Below are positions 49,901-62,275 of a stretch of DNA of 64,000 nt, piece by piece. This DNA comes from Ophthalmolycus amberensis (lineage: Eukaryota > Chordata > Actinopteri > Perciformes > Zoarcidae). Each line of letters starts with the position of its first letter. Position 1 is the stretch's first letter. Position numbers and translations under genes: made by a program. The stretch covers positions 1-64,000 of the forward strand of contig JAFEUB010001538.1 in the NCBI GenBank assembly GCA_024529925.1, written 5' to 3'. Under the pieces are notes generated by a model. That model searched no databases and had not been told where the DNA came from. It worked only from the letters and a program-made list of their open reading frames with translations.

Positions 49901-52900
49901 GGTACCAAAAACAATTACTTCTGTTTTATCTTTGTTTAATTGAAGAAAATTCTGGCACATCCAGTTGTTGATTTGTTCAATGCAGTTACCCAGCCCTTTT
50001 ATGGGATTATAGTCCCCTGGTGACATAGTTATGTAGATTTGTGTATCGTCTGCATAATTATGATAACACACTTTGTTGTTTTCCATAATCTGAGCTAGTG
50101 GAAGCATGTAGATGTTGAACAGAAGAGGCCCCAGTATTGAACCTTGGGGAACACCACATATCATTTTAGTCAGCTCTGATGTGTAATCAGCTACAGACAC
50201 AAAGTATTCTCGGTCCTTCAAGTAGGATTCAAACCTAGGTAAGTGCTGTGCCAGAGAGTCCCACCCAGATTTTTAGTCTTTCTAGGAGTATGGCATGGTC
50301 GACCGTGTCGAATGCAGCACTGAGATCCAGTAACACTAAGACTGAACTTCTGCCATTGTCTATGTTTAAGTGGATGTCGTTGAAAACCTTAACAAGAGCA
50401 GTTTCAGTACTGTGGTGCTGTCGAAAGCCTGACTGGAAAACATCAAAGCAGTTATTTACGGCCAAGAAGTTGGTCAGCTGTTGGAAAACCGCTTTTTCAA
50501 TTATTTTACTTAAAAATGGGAGGTTTGATATTGGCCTATAATTTTTCATCGTTGCGGAGTCTAAACTAGCCTTCTTTAGGATTGGTTTAATAACTGCAGT
50601 TTTTAGGGCTTGTGGGAAGACACCTGAGAGAAGGGATGTGTTTACAATTTGTAAAAGATCAGTGGTCATGCAGTTTGAAATATTTTTGAAAAAGTGTGTT
50701 GGTAGAATATCCAAGCAGCAGGAGGATGACTTCAGATGTTGTATAATGTCTTCTAGGCTTCTAACGGTCGATTGAATGAAATTGTGTCATGATATTTGAA
50801 TGGATGTATTCAGAGATCGGGACAACACATATCCTGTGGTTGGTGTGGAGGCACTGACTGATTGTCTAATTTTCTGAATTGTGTCAGTAAAAAAGGAGGC
50901 AAATTGATTGCATGCCCAGGTGGATTGGAGTTCAGCAGCTACCGACACTGGAGGGTTTGTTAGCCTGTCGACGGTAGCGAATAAGGCGCGTGTATTGTTC
51001 TTGTTTTTGGTTATGATGTCAGAGAAGAATGACTGCCTTGCATTTCTAAGTTCCAAATTATAATTGCGAAGTCTCTCTTTATAGATGTCACAGTGAACCT
51101 GGAGATTAGTTTTTCGCCACCTGCGCTCAGCTTTCCGACACTCTCGTTTCTCTATCTTGACCAGTGTAGCATTTCTCCAAGGAGATCTTTGCTTACCCGA
51201 GACAACCTTCACTTTAGTGGGTGCAATGGCATCAATAATATTTTTAACTTTAAAATTGAAGCCATCTACAAGCTCATTGACTGATAGTCAAGAGAGGGCT
51301 GGTGTGGAGGAGAACTTCTGAATAAATAGTTCACTGGTGTTTTCATAGATGTAACGCTTTGTCACAACCTTGGTTTGGACATTTGTGTGCAAGGAGATTG
51401 CACTCTCAAAGAAAACACAGAAATGATCAGAGAGTGCAACATCAGTCACAGCGAACCTTGGAAATGTTTACACCTTTGGTGATGATTAGGTCCAGAGTGT
51501 GCCCCCTGCTGTGGGTGGGTCCTGTCACATGCTGAGTCAGATCATAGTTATCAAGGACACCACATAGTTCTATAAACTCTCTGTCCTGGGGATTATCAAC
51601 ATGGATATTAAAATCACCAACAATAACAACACAGTCAAAATCAATACAGATTCATCAAAGAAGGTTGCACAGTATTTAGGCGGTCTGTAAATGTTTAGGA
51701 ATAAAGCTTGAGTGGAATTCAGAGCCACATATTCAAAATAACTAAAATGACCAAAGGACATCTGCTTGCATTGAAGAGAATCATTAAATAAAAATAGCAA
51801 CTCCACCTCCTTTCTTATGCGCTCTTGTTTCACTCATGAAACTGAAGTTGTGAGTACTGTGAAACAGTAGAATGAGTTTCTGCCAAAAGACAAATACATA
51901 AACCCATCTTTTGAGTTTTGCAGTCCAACAAGCTTTAAATACGGCTTGGGTAGAGTTTACTGTAGGCATTGGTCTTTGGGAGGATATCACGAGGAGAGAA
52001 AGCAGCTTGTAGACATCTCCAAAGAATGGGCTGCATTGTTAGAAAGACGTGCCGTGAGCTTTAAGTCTTTCTTCTTGTGGAAATCCATTTCCATGTCAAA
52101 TGTAGGGTAACCAGCCAAAGAGCTGCTTCTATGACTGTTGTGTTTTTAAGTATCTCATAATTATGACTTATGACTTTCTATCTCATCATTTTTATTTGTT
52201 TGCTGGCGGATTCGGCCTGCGGGCCTTGAGTTTGACAGCCCTGCTCTACTTAAAACAAGCTGCGCTGGAAGCAGAGCAACTGAGGAAAACAGTAGCTGTG
52301 CAATGAGAAAATAAGCAAATGGGAAAAATATTTAGAATACATGTTGTGTATCTATGAAAAATAATGAAATGATAAAATAGCTATAACTTTGTGATTCTGT
52401 CAGGGCCAGCAGAGAAGGCTTAGCTGGCCCTGACGGCCCACCACTGGCAGACAGCGAGAGACAAACATTCTGACCTTTTCAAAATCTATATTCAGTCACT
52501 TTAGCCAGACGCTGAAAAAAGAGAATCTGTAGAATTTTCTAATTCTGTTTATAATCATATTTCCTCACATGAAAGCCTAAATGCTTTTTCAAAGTTTCTT
52601 CCACACTGCTAGGAATACAAAAAATACTGGACCCAGTATTTTTACCTTATAGATAGCTAGAGGTAGTTACATTTAAATATATTGAGTCTAGAATCAGCCT
52701 GAAAAAAAAGATAAAACCTAATTGCTCTCATTACTGACGGCTGCACATGAAAGTTGTTGAAAATATTCTCCTATCACAACAATACTGGCGTCCCTGATTG
52801 CCCTCCTGTCTTCAGGTGACACCCAGTGGGACCTTGAACTGTAGCTTTGTGTTAGAGACACTGATGATGTTACAGTGAAACCCGCCCCCCCGAATCAGCT

Positions 52901-55900
52901 GAAGAGCTGTGCTTTTCCTTTAAAAGCGGAGGTCTGAGACGTGCAGAGGGAGAGTGAGGGGGGAGAAAAAAGCAGGAAGGAAGAGAAAGACGACCTAACA
53001 CGAGAGACAAGATGTGGGATATCTGGAGATCAACGTCAGGCACGTCACAGTATTTAGGCAGACAACTGAGCGCAGTGGAGAAAGCGCATGACAAAGTGTT
53101 TGTAACTGGGAAGATGGTACGTACGCTTGGTTGTTGGGGAGAGAAGAAGGTATGATAGTAAGTGTTTGTGCAGCGTGATGCATACTGTAAATATCATGGA
53201 ACATATGGGAAATGATAGTGAGGCTGTAAGCACAACAATGTTAGTTTGTAACTAAAGCTGTTGTATGGATCCTGGACGATACTTTATTTGTAATATTTTT
53301 AATATATTTTGCTTTTTAGATGTAAAATAAAAAAATGTGCAATATGTATATTTTCCCCCACACTGTCAAAGAATAGAGTTTAAAGATACTCAGTGTGGAT
53401 GTTTGAGATTTTGCATGTTCTAATCATAGCATATTATTCTATATTCTATATATTATTATTAGTTATTATGAAATGCTGACAGTCAAATCATGTCTTCATG
53501 CTCTTATTGCACCGGGGGTAGAATTTGCAGAGTCAGGACAGCAACTGGAATGTCTGGTCCATGTTTGTAAAGAACAGTTTCAGTGTCATTTGAACCCTTT
53601 TCTCTGTTTTCTTCAATCATTTTTGATGCCTTTCTATTGGGACCGCAATCAGGCGCAAGATGCAAAGTTTGTGGGAATTTGAAACCCCCGCCAAGAAATG
53701 TCTTTGCAGTGAAGTAGGAGACAGCTTATGTCCGGCAGTTACACTTTTTAAATGTGCAGTATATTTTCATATTCGTATAATAGATGCAAGGTTACCAGGT
53801 TGTTTAGCATTAAAGCGCTGAACTTTTTTATGAATCTTAAAACATGTTCTGTCCCGGATTCTTAACATTTTGAAAATAATTTCTGACAGTTGTTAGGGTT
53901 AGGAAAAGATTGAACAGTTAATAAAAATGAAATGCATCAACTCTTCGTGCACAACTCGACTCTTCCGTTACATATAGCCCGTAAAAGGAAATTCTAAATC
54001 ACATGAAGTCCGCCTGTAAAACAAGGCATGTGCAGATAAAAATGGCTTAAGTTCCAATATTAAGTGTTATTAACCAGTTTTAAAACGGTAAAGAAAAGAA
54101 AAAACTATTTTCTTTCAAAGCTTATTTTCTATAATACCTCATAACATGTCAGAAGCACATCTTTAGTAATGTAACATGAATGCAATGTACATAACTCTGT
54201 GCATAAAGGAATCCAAAGGTCACATGTATCATAGGAGTCTCCCTCTCATGTTCACCCTGTTGATCCTCACCTCTGTGCACGTGTGCGCTTTGTTTATCTG
54301 TCCCCAGGTGCCCCAAATGGGAACCTTCATCGGGGTTTACCTGCCCTGCATGCAGAACATCCTGGGCGTGATCCTCTTCCTGCGTCTCACCTGGATCGTC
54401 GGCACAGCAGGAATCCTGGGAACCTTCGCCATCGTCTCCATGTGCTGCATCTGCGTGAGTGATTCACAAAAGCAACCGCGGAACGTATTGACTTTCTCCT
54501 GAATACAGACATGATCAGCAGAAAGAAACGGGCTGTCAAACTGAGTGACGGGATCACACTCTTTGAAATGAGATGCGTTTTTTTGGGGGGGATCAAAATG
54601 GGAGTGGTGGCACCAACGACACTGTGAATGAAGGAAAGACAAACAAGCGAGGCCTCCTCTCGGCCGTAATTCTATGTCTGAGGTTCAGTCTGAGATTTAG
54701 AGCATGGCAGACAAAACTGCAGGCCAATCAGCACACCCTCCTCCGGGTCTTTGATGTCGATTCATGCCCGAGCTCAGAGGGGCCTTTCGCAAAACGAGCA
54801 GAACATTTGTGTGTCATTTACAACCAGGGCTCATACGTCAGCGGCTCTGCGGCCAAACAGAGAGCTGACTGTTTGAAAAGTTTGAACTTAAAATGCTCAG
54901 CGCTCATGTGATGTGAATAGCCGGCACTCAACGCAAAGAAGATACATTTCAGAGATTGTTTTCTATGACACCCAATAATGTTAGCGATATATTCTAACAT
55001 CAATTGTTACAAGTTTAACTATATGATAGTATGTATTATTTAATCAAATACAGGCAAATATACTTTACGTTACCCTTTAGTTGATGGTTAACATTTAACC
55101 GTTTCCTTAGTTGTGGGATGTCAGACAACTGTTAATTGAAGTCGATGGATTTGGCTCAAGTTTACAGGAACACTGACTTTAAGTCTTTGTTCTTTTTCTA
55201 GGAGGAGGTCAGACATGTTTCAAGTTGTCTGGAACGCAGCATTAAACCACAACACCTGTACATGTAATGACTGAAATGTGTTCATCGTGTTGGGTATCAA
55301 TAACTGTCGGATACCTGCCAGACCTTTGTCCCATCTATCCTCAGTGTTACGCCCCCTGAAAAAGGGGGATAAATAATTACCAGAGTGATGTGATGGTTTT
55401 TCCTCAGCAAGAACTTTACTGCAATGAGCAAAAGACCGCGGTTTCCCCCGAGGTATGTGGGTGGAGACCAAAGCAATCGATCTCAGACTCAAGATCAAGA
55501 CCACTGTGTAGATCACAGTTTAACACTAATGTATCTTAAATTACACCATAAAGAACAATGTAAACAATGTAAGAAACACACATTCTTAGTATTTCAACCA
55601 CTTATTCACATGTGATGAATTTGAACTCTTGTGGATTTCGTAAAACGTCATGTTATTTATGAATGATCTTCTTAATCACATCACAGATTTCAACATAACA
55701 GACCATGAAATTAACATTTTCTGTAAAACTTGTCACACTAGCGTGATCCCACACATTCAATTTAGAGAGAAAGAAATTCAAACAGCACACAAAATACCTC
55801 CAAACTAAAAACCAAATTCGACCGTAGAAGTGACTGTGACTGGAACATGATGTGGTCAGAGTTGGCTCGGTAAACAATCACTTATAAAGCCACCGTAAAA

Positions 55901-57341
55901 ACACGCATTGATTTTGGGGCATTTCCCTTTAAACGACACGCTGTTACAGTTCAACAGTTCTCCTCGTTTCTTTCCTGTTTGGGATCTGGACTATAAAAAG
56001 CAGGACTATGTGGCCCTGCATGGGATTGACTGATGGGATTGACTGGTTGTAGCATTGTTGCTGTGGACGTATGATGTGTAACTGTATTTACGTATGTGTT
56101 ACTCTGTATTACATGAACTTATTGTCATGCCTGAATGACCAGCAGTGGTCCTGGCAGTATTTAATAACAGTTTATCCTGTGAAACCGTTTGACACTAATA
56201 CATTAAATGCAGCTGGCGAACATCTTTCTTTTCTTCCATCCATAACCTAACATGTGTCCTTTTTGTTTCAACACAGACCTTGCTCACGGCCATATCAATG
56301 AGCGCCATAGCAACCAACGGAGTTGTCCCAGGTACATTATGAAACGTTGCGTTCATTAGTATTATTGACTTTTTTATTTTTCACGTGATTCATTTACCAC
56401 TGGCAAAACCGTATGTAACATTCTGTGGCTATGTTACGGTGATTGGGCCTGACACAACAAAGAGTCACAGTAAACACATGTCACCCTTTGTTCAACAGCA
56501 TATCTGTGGTGAAGACACTGTCATTTCCTAAAAACTTCACAGGAAAGATTCATAGAGGCAATCATAAAAACAAAATATCCCCCCCCCCCCTCTAGAATCT
56601 GCTTGACACATCATGATAAATAAGTGTTTGACTGAAAATCCAACTGTCAACGGAAAACCTTTAAACTCAATAAATAATTAAATGTTTTTTACTGCATTAC
56701 CTTTTGATTGATGATCAATGCTAGTGCCTTTTTTAAACTTTGTTCAGCACTCTTCCTCATAGGCCCATACAGCCCCAAAACACTCACTCACTTCTCTCCA
56801 CTCTGACACTTAATTGCTAAATAATTAGATAAACATATTAACATTTTGATCAAATCAGAGCTTCTCCCATCATCCCCAGTGAAAAATGGAAAACACCAAT
56901 TTTTTTTTTTCAAAATAAAGTTTCAAATACCAAGGAATACCTGTACCGGCAATCGAACTAACTGGGATTTCATTTCTCCAAAGCCGGCGGCTCGTACTAC
57001 ATGATCTCCAGATCTCTGGGGCCTGAGTTTGGAGGAGCGGTGGGTCTCTGTTTCTACCTGGGAACCACCTTCGCTGGATCCATGTACATACTGGGCACCA
57101 TAGAGATTCTGCTGGTAGGTTACCACTCTGGCGGATAAGAGATCGGCCACGTCGGCAGTCACTTCTGCTGCATGTTAATGACACACTCACTCTCTTTCTG
57201 GTGTCTCCTCCCCACTGCCAGACCTACGTCGTTCCAACAGCACCGATGTTTAAAGAAACGCCAAACAATATGCGAGTCTATGGCACATGCTGCCTGCTCC
57301 TGATGGCTCTGGTAGTGTTTGTGGGGGTGAAGTAAGTATCC

Positions 57342-57373
<32 letters not shown>

Positions 57374-60300
57374 AGCAAGCAGACTCACATGTATTCCCGT
57401 TCTTTCTGCAGGTATGTGAACAAACTGTCTCTGGTGTTTCTGGCCTGTGTGGCTCTCTCGATCATGGCCACTTACGCGGGAGTCATCAAGACGCTCATCG
57501 AACTACCAGAAATGAAGTGAGTTCCTAAGAGCTGAATAATAATTTCTCATTTAACGCTGGCATGTTTTTCAGGACAGAAATGATATGCTAAATTTAACTC
57601 CCTTAAATATTGGATATTTATGCAAAAGTACAAATGGGATGCACTTCATTGCATTCATTGATTGTGACTGTTATGGTCACGGCTGTGACACATTGGTTTA
57701 TAATATGTGTAACACTAACAACATGCAGGTGTTGTGTGTGTGCAGTGAATTGGGCTGGCTGTATTGAAGCCACGGTATTCCTTGACTCCTGTTGTGTAAC
57801 ACATCTGTTACATCTGATACAAACATTGTGGCCCCTGCTCCCGAGTTGCCAAATACGGCAGCTTGATCAGAAGGCCCACGTTCGCACTCTACGTGGCCCC
57901 AGTTGTGCTCGGCGTAAAGGAGGCCGTCGGGTGACGGAGTGTAAAGAGCGGCAAAGTCCGCATTTGGCAGGATGTCGCGTTGGATGGATGGGTCCCATGT
58001 GAAACCAAAAGCCTTATTTTAAGATACGTAAGCAAGTTTAGTTACATAATGCCACGTAACATACTTAACTTGCGTTGCATAATTAACTATGCAACAAATG
58101 TTAGTGTACGTGAGCTTGCCCCAATTTTCTAGCTCAACGACGCTGCTCTGCACTGCTTTCATGTGAAGGTTCCAGCTGATAACAAAGTCCCGAACCCTCG
58201 CCGTCGTTGCGGTAGCGTAGCACACACGCTCTGGTTCACCCTCAGGTAAACACTGTTAGCTTTGTCAGCGCTGTTACCGCTGTTTGCACTGTTCGCTGCA
58301 AGCCGTCTGCTCAGCTGTCGCCGCTGTGTTGGGAGCCACAGGGAGGCGATCCCTCTGCTTCCACTGGATATCAAATTCAGCGCAATTAACTCGAACCACA
58401 ATCTTTTCCTAAACCTAACAAAGGTGTTTACTTGTAGGCAACAAAGTCTATTCTCAAAAGCGGAAACAAAACTGACGCTAGAGGGCTACGTTTAAGTGTA
58501 TGGCCTCTCACCAAGCTGCTGATTTGACAAGTTGGGAGTGAGAACATGTGCAAAACACAGCGTTTAACAACCACTGTAAAAAAAAAAGAAGAAATTGCAA
58601 ATCCCTCTTTCATTCATTGTACACATTTTTTTTCTTCCATCCTTCACAGTGTCTGTCTGTTGGGGAACCGATCTCTGAAGAACGATAAGTTTGACACGTG
58701 CGCCAAGACGGAGCTTGTGAAGAACGTCAGCGTGACCACGGATCTATCGCGCCTCTTCTGTGACAACGCAACTTGTGACGATTACTTCGACCTCAACAAC
58801 TTGACAGAGTTACGGGCCATACCTGGGCTCCTGAGCGGAGTTATCAAAGGTGAGAAGGAGGAGGGGATGGATCCTGAACGTTTCCCCTTCATGAAGCTAA
58901 AATCCAGTATTGCTTCTCTCACGTGCCACCAGGCTAAATGATCAGCTTTGTCCACAAGACATTCACTGTCCAACGAGAATGAATCCTCATGTTCGTCCGG
59001 CTGTTTCTCCTCCGTGTCTTTCTGCTAGACAACCTGTGGGGCGACTATGGTCCAGCTGGTACGCACATAGAGAAGAATAGCCAGCTTTCAGTACAAGCCA
59101 AGGACTCGGGCAGAAAATTGCCCTACGTCTTCAATGACATCGCAACCTACTTCACTCTGCTGGTGGGAATATACTTCCCCTCCGTCACAGGTAGATCAAA
59201 TATCAAACACAAATGAATAGGTTAGGACTCTAACATATTGAGGAGAAATTAGGATGATTATGATGTTATATTGAAACACTTTGAAAAGAGACGGAAGTAG
59301 ACATAAGTAAAGGATCACAATACTTCCTCCAAAACTGAGTCTAACTCTCACGTTGTGTGTGTGTTTGATTTCAGGTATAATGGCTGGTTCCAATAGGTCT
59401 GGTGATCTCAGAGATGCCCAGAGGTCCATCCCAGTAGGAACCATAATGGCAATTCTCACCACCTCTTTCATCTGTATCCTCAATACATATATACACACTA
59501 CAGTGCAAACCATCATATGTGTAGGAGGTGTGTCAGGTGATGTCAGAGAGCAGCAACTCTGATTTTGCCGATTTTATTAGATTAAGCTTGTTTACCGCAA
59601 AGTAAGTACGACGAAGTATTTCTATCTTAACTTCTCGCTCAGACATCTCCTGCGTGGTCTTGTTCGGAGCCTGTATTGAAGGAGTGGTGCTGAGAGACAA
59701 GTAAGGGTATTTTTTTTTAACTCTGTAGAGAAACAAATGGCAGCAACATTGGTATTTTAGAGGTAATAGGTGATGGAAAGCTTTTGTTCTTTTAAATAGT
59801 TAATTTGCGTGAAATAAAAATGTGTCTTTGACGTAGCTCACACAGCAACAGTGCACTTTGTGTTGTATCAAAGATGCTCTATATAATAAAGATGATGCAC
59901 ACAGTCCTGTTTCCTAAGTGGGCGTGGTCATGGCCATGACTCTCAGTGGGCCGTCTCCTTTCTGAACTGCCTCTCATGGTGTGCGTGCTTATGGTGGTTG
60001 CAGGTTTGGTTTCTCAGTCAAAACGAACCCGGTGATTGGCATTCTGGCCTGGCCATCGCCTTGGGTGATTGTGATTGGCTCGTTTTTCTCCTGCTGCGGG
60101 GCGGGGCTTCAGAGCCTCACCGGCGCCCCCCGGCTGTTGCAGGCCATCGCTCGGGATGGCATCATCCCGTTCTTGCAGGTCAGTGTGAGAAAGACCTGTA
60201 TTTAAAAAAAAAGTTGTATATGTTACAGTCCTGTGTGCGTCACCCAAACACAAAATGACTGTTGGTGTGTGTTACTTTTTGATCTGGTCTTGAATGGGTC

Positions 60301-62231
60301 TTTTCAGCTTCCTCTCATGCCCCATGACACTGCCGTGTGCTGGCGTACTTACACAGTAACGGCATTGCTTTGCTCACCTTTATTTTGTGCACTAGAGGGC
60401 TAATCCTCCTAATCCTCCTAAATTTAGAGCAGCTTCCAACTAAGCCGATGATTGATGATAACTCAAGACAATGTGCCTCATTCACCAATATCTTCCAGAA
60501 TTTTTTCTGTAATTTTCTCTTGAGAAAGTTCTTTAGGAAAGTCCCCAAAAAGGGCAATAGACTGCAGGGCCTCATGCAGCATGCCGCATATAAATAACAT
60601 ATTAGTATTTATTTTAAAAGACCATAATGCTTTTACAAAATAATGAAATTAATTATTGATCATATTATAAATGGTAAAAAAATATTATATATCAATTTAA
60701 ATCCTATGTTATACAACTGTAGAATTGAAGAGAAACACAACAACCAATTATTTTTGTACAAACACACTCATCACGTGGAAGAGAAATTGTGGCGTTCACC
60801 AATTTTTACGTTCGTGGAATTTCCGCTTTGGTCCAGATCTGTCGTACCAGTCGTGTCGGCTACAGACTCTCCACAAGGAAAAAAAACACTGAAATCACTA
60901 GACAATAATCTGAAGGAATTTGGAGTTATAGTATGATACCAAAATATTATATATTATTTTGAATCAATGATTAAAAAATAATATATAACTATTATATATA
61001 TATTAGCATATCATTCACCAGATTATCCTCGTCATCGTGGCTTGCCATGTTGTTTTTCATGTTTTTATTTAGTTCGGAAACCTAACCCCAACAGCTGCCT
61101 GTGTATCTTTATGCAGGTCTGAACACTTTCACCATCTCTTGTACTGTAGGCCATAATACTCTCTCGTCCAACCTGTCTGTGACTCACATGACCACCTTAC
61201 ATATTATAACGTTGTCTCACGCCTGCTCGCCATGCTTTATACCATTAATTCATTCAAATTGTTTCAGAAAATTCCTTTTTTTTTTACTCTTTGGTCACAT
61301 TTTTGGGATTGAAATGTACCCACAAAGGGGCGATCAGAAAGTCTGACACGTCCATTTTTAAAAGTGCACCTCTTCGTGACAAGGTGACATTCATCTGGAT
61401 TGGTGGATCTGAATTGGAACACTCCTACGAATAAACCTCACCGACATTTAAGATAAGCAAGAGGTCCTTTGTGGGATAATCTAGAATAATTATTTAGTCT
61501 ATATACAATGTCAAAAAATTGTAAAAATAAATATGCCCATCACAATTCCCTCAAGGTGATGCCGTTCATTTTTCTCTGACGTTTTTTCCTTGATAAGTGA
61601 CTGAAATAATGAATCATTTGTCACATATACAATATTCTAAATATGCTACATTGTACGATTCAAACCAAAGAAAGCAACCAAACATGTAATGCTTCCTATA
61701 ATACATGAAATTCAAAAGTTTTTGACCATGATGATGAGATGTGTTTGCCTCTCTCTCTGTTCGTGTCTCTCTCTCTCAGGTGTTCGGTCATGGGAAGGCT
61801 AACGGCGAGCCCACCTGGGCTCTGTTGCTGACAGTGGGGATCTGTGAGATAGGGATCCTCATTGGCTCTCTGGATGCCGTGGCCCCCATCCTCTCCATGT
61901 AGGTGGCTTAACCCTGTAGAAAACAAAACAGTCGGTCCGCTCTTGATCCAACCTGCTGTCAGTCCGTGTTACTATTTCTTGCCGATTTTATAACAGTCCT
62001 TTCTCTCTTTAAAAATCTTCCTTTTCTGTTTTTGCTACCCGCTCAGGTTTTTCCTCATGTGCTATCTGTTTGTTAACTTGGCCTGTGCTGTTCAGACTTT
62101 ACTCCACGCCCCTAACTGGAGACCTCGCTTCACGTTCTATCACTGGTAAGAACACTTTCCTACTAAAGGCAAGAACATGTAAGATGTAAGCTTTCCAAAG
62201 CTTTGATTAAAACCACAAATTTAGATTTTTA

Positions 62232-62275
<44 letters not shown>

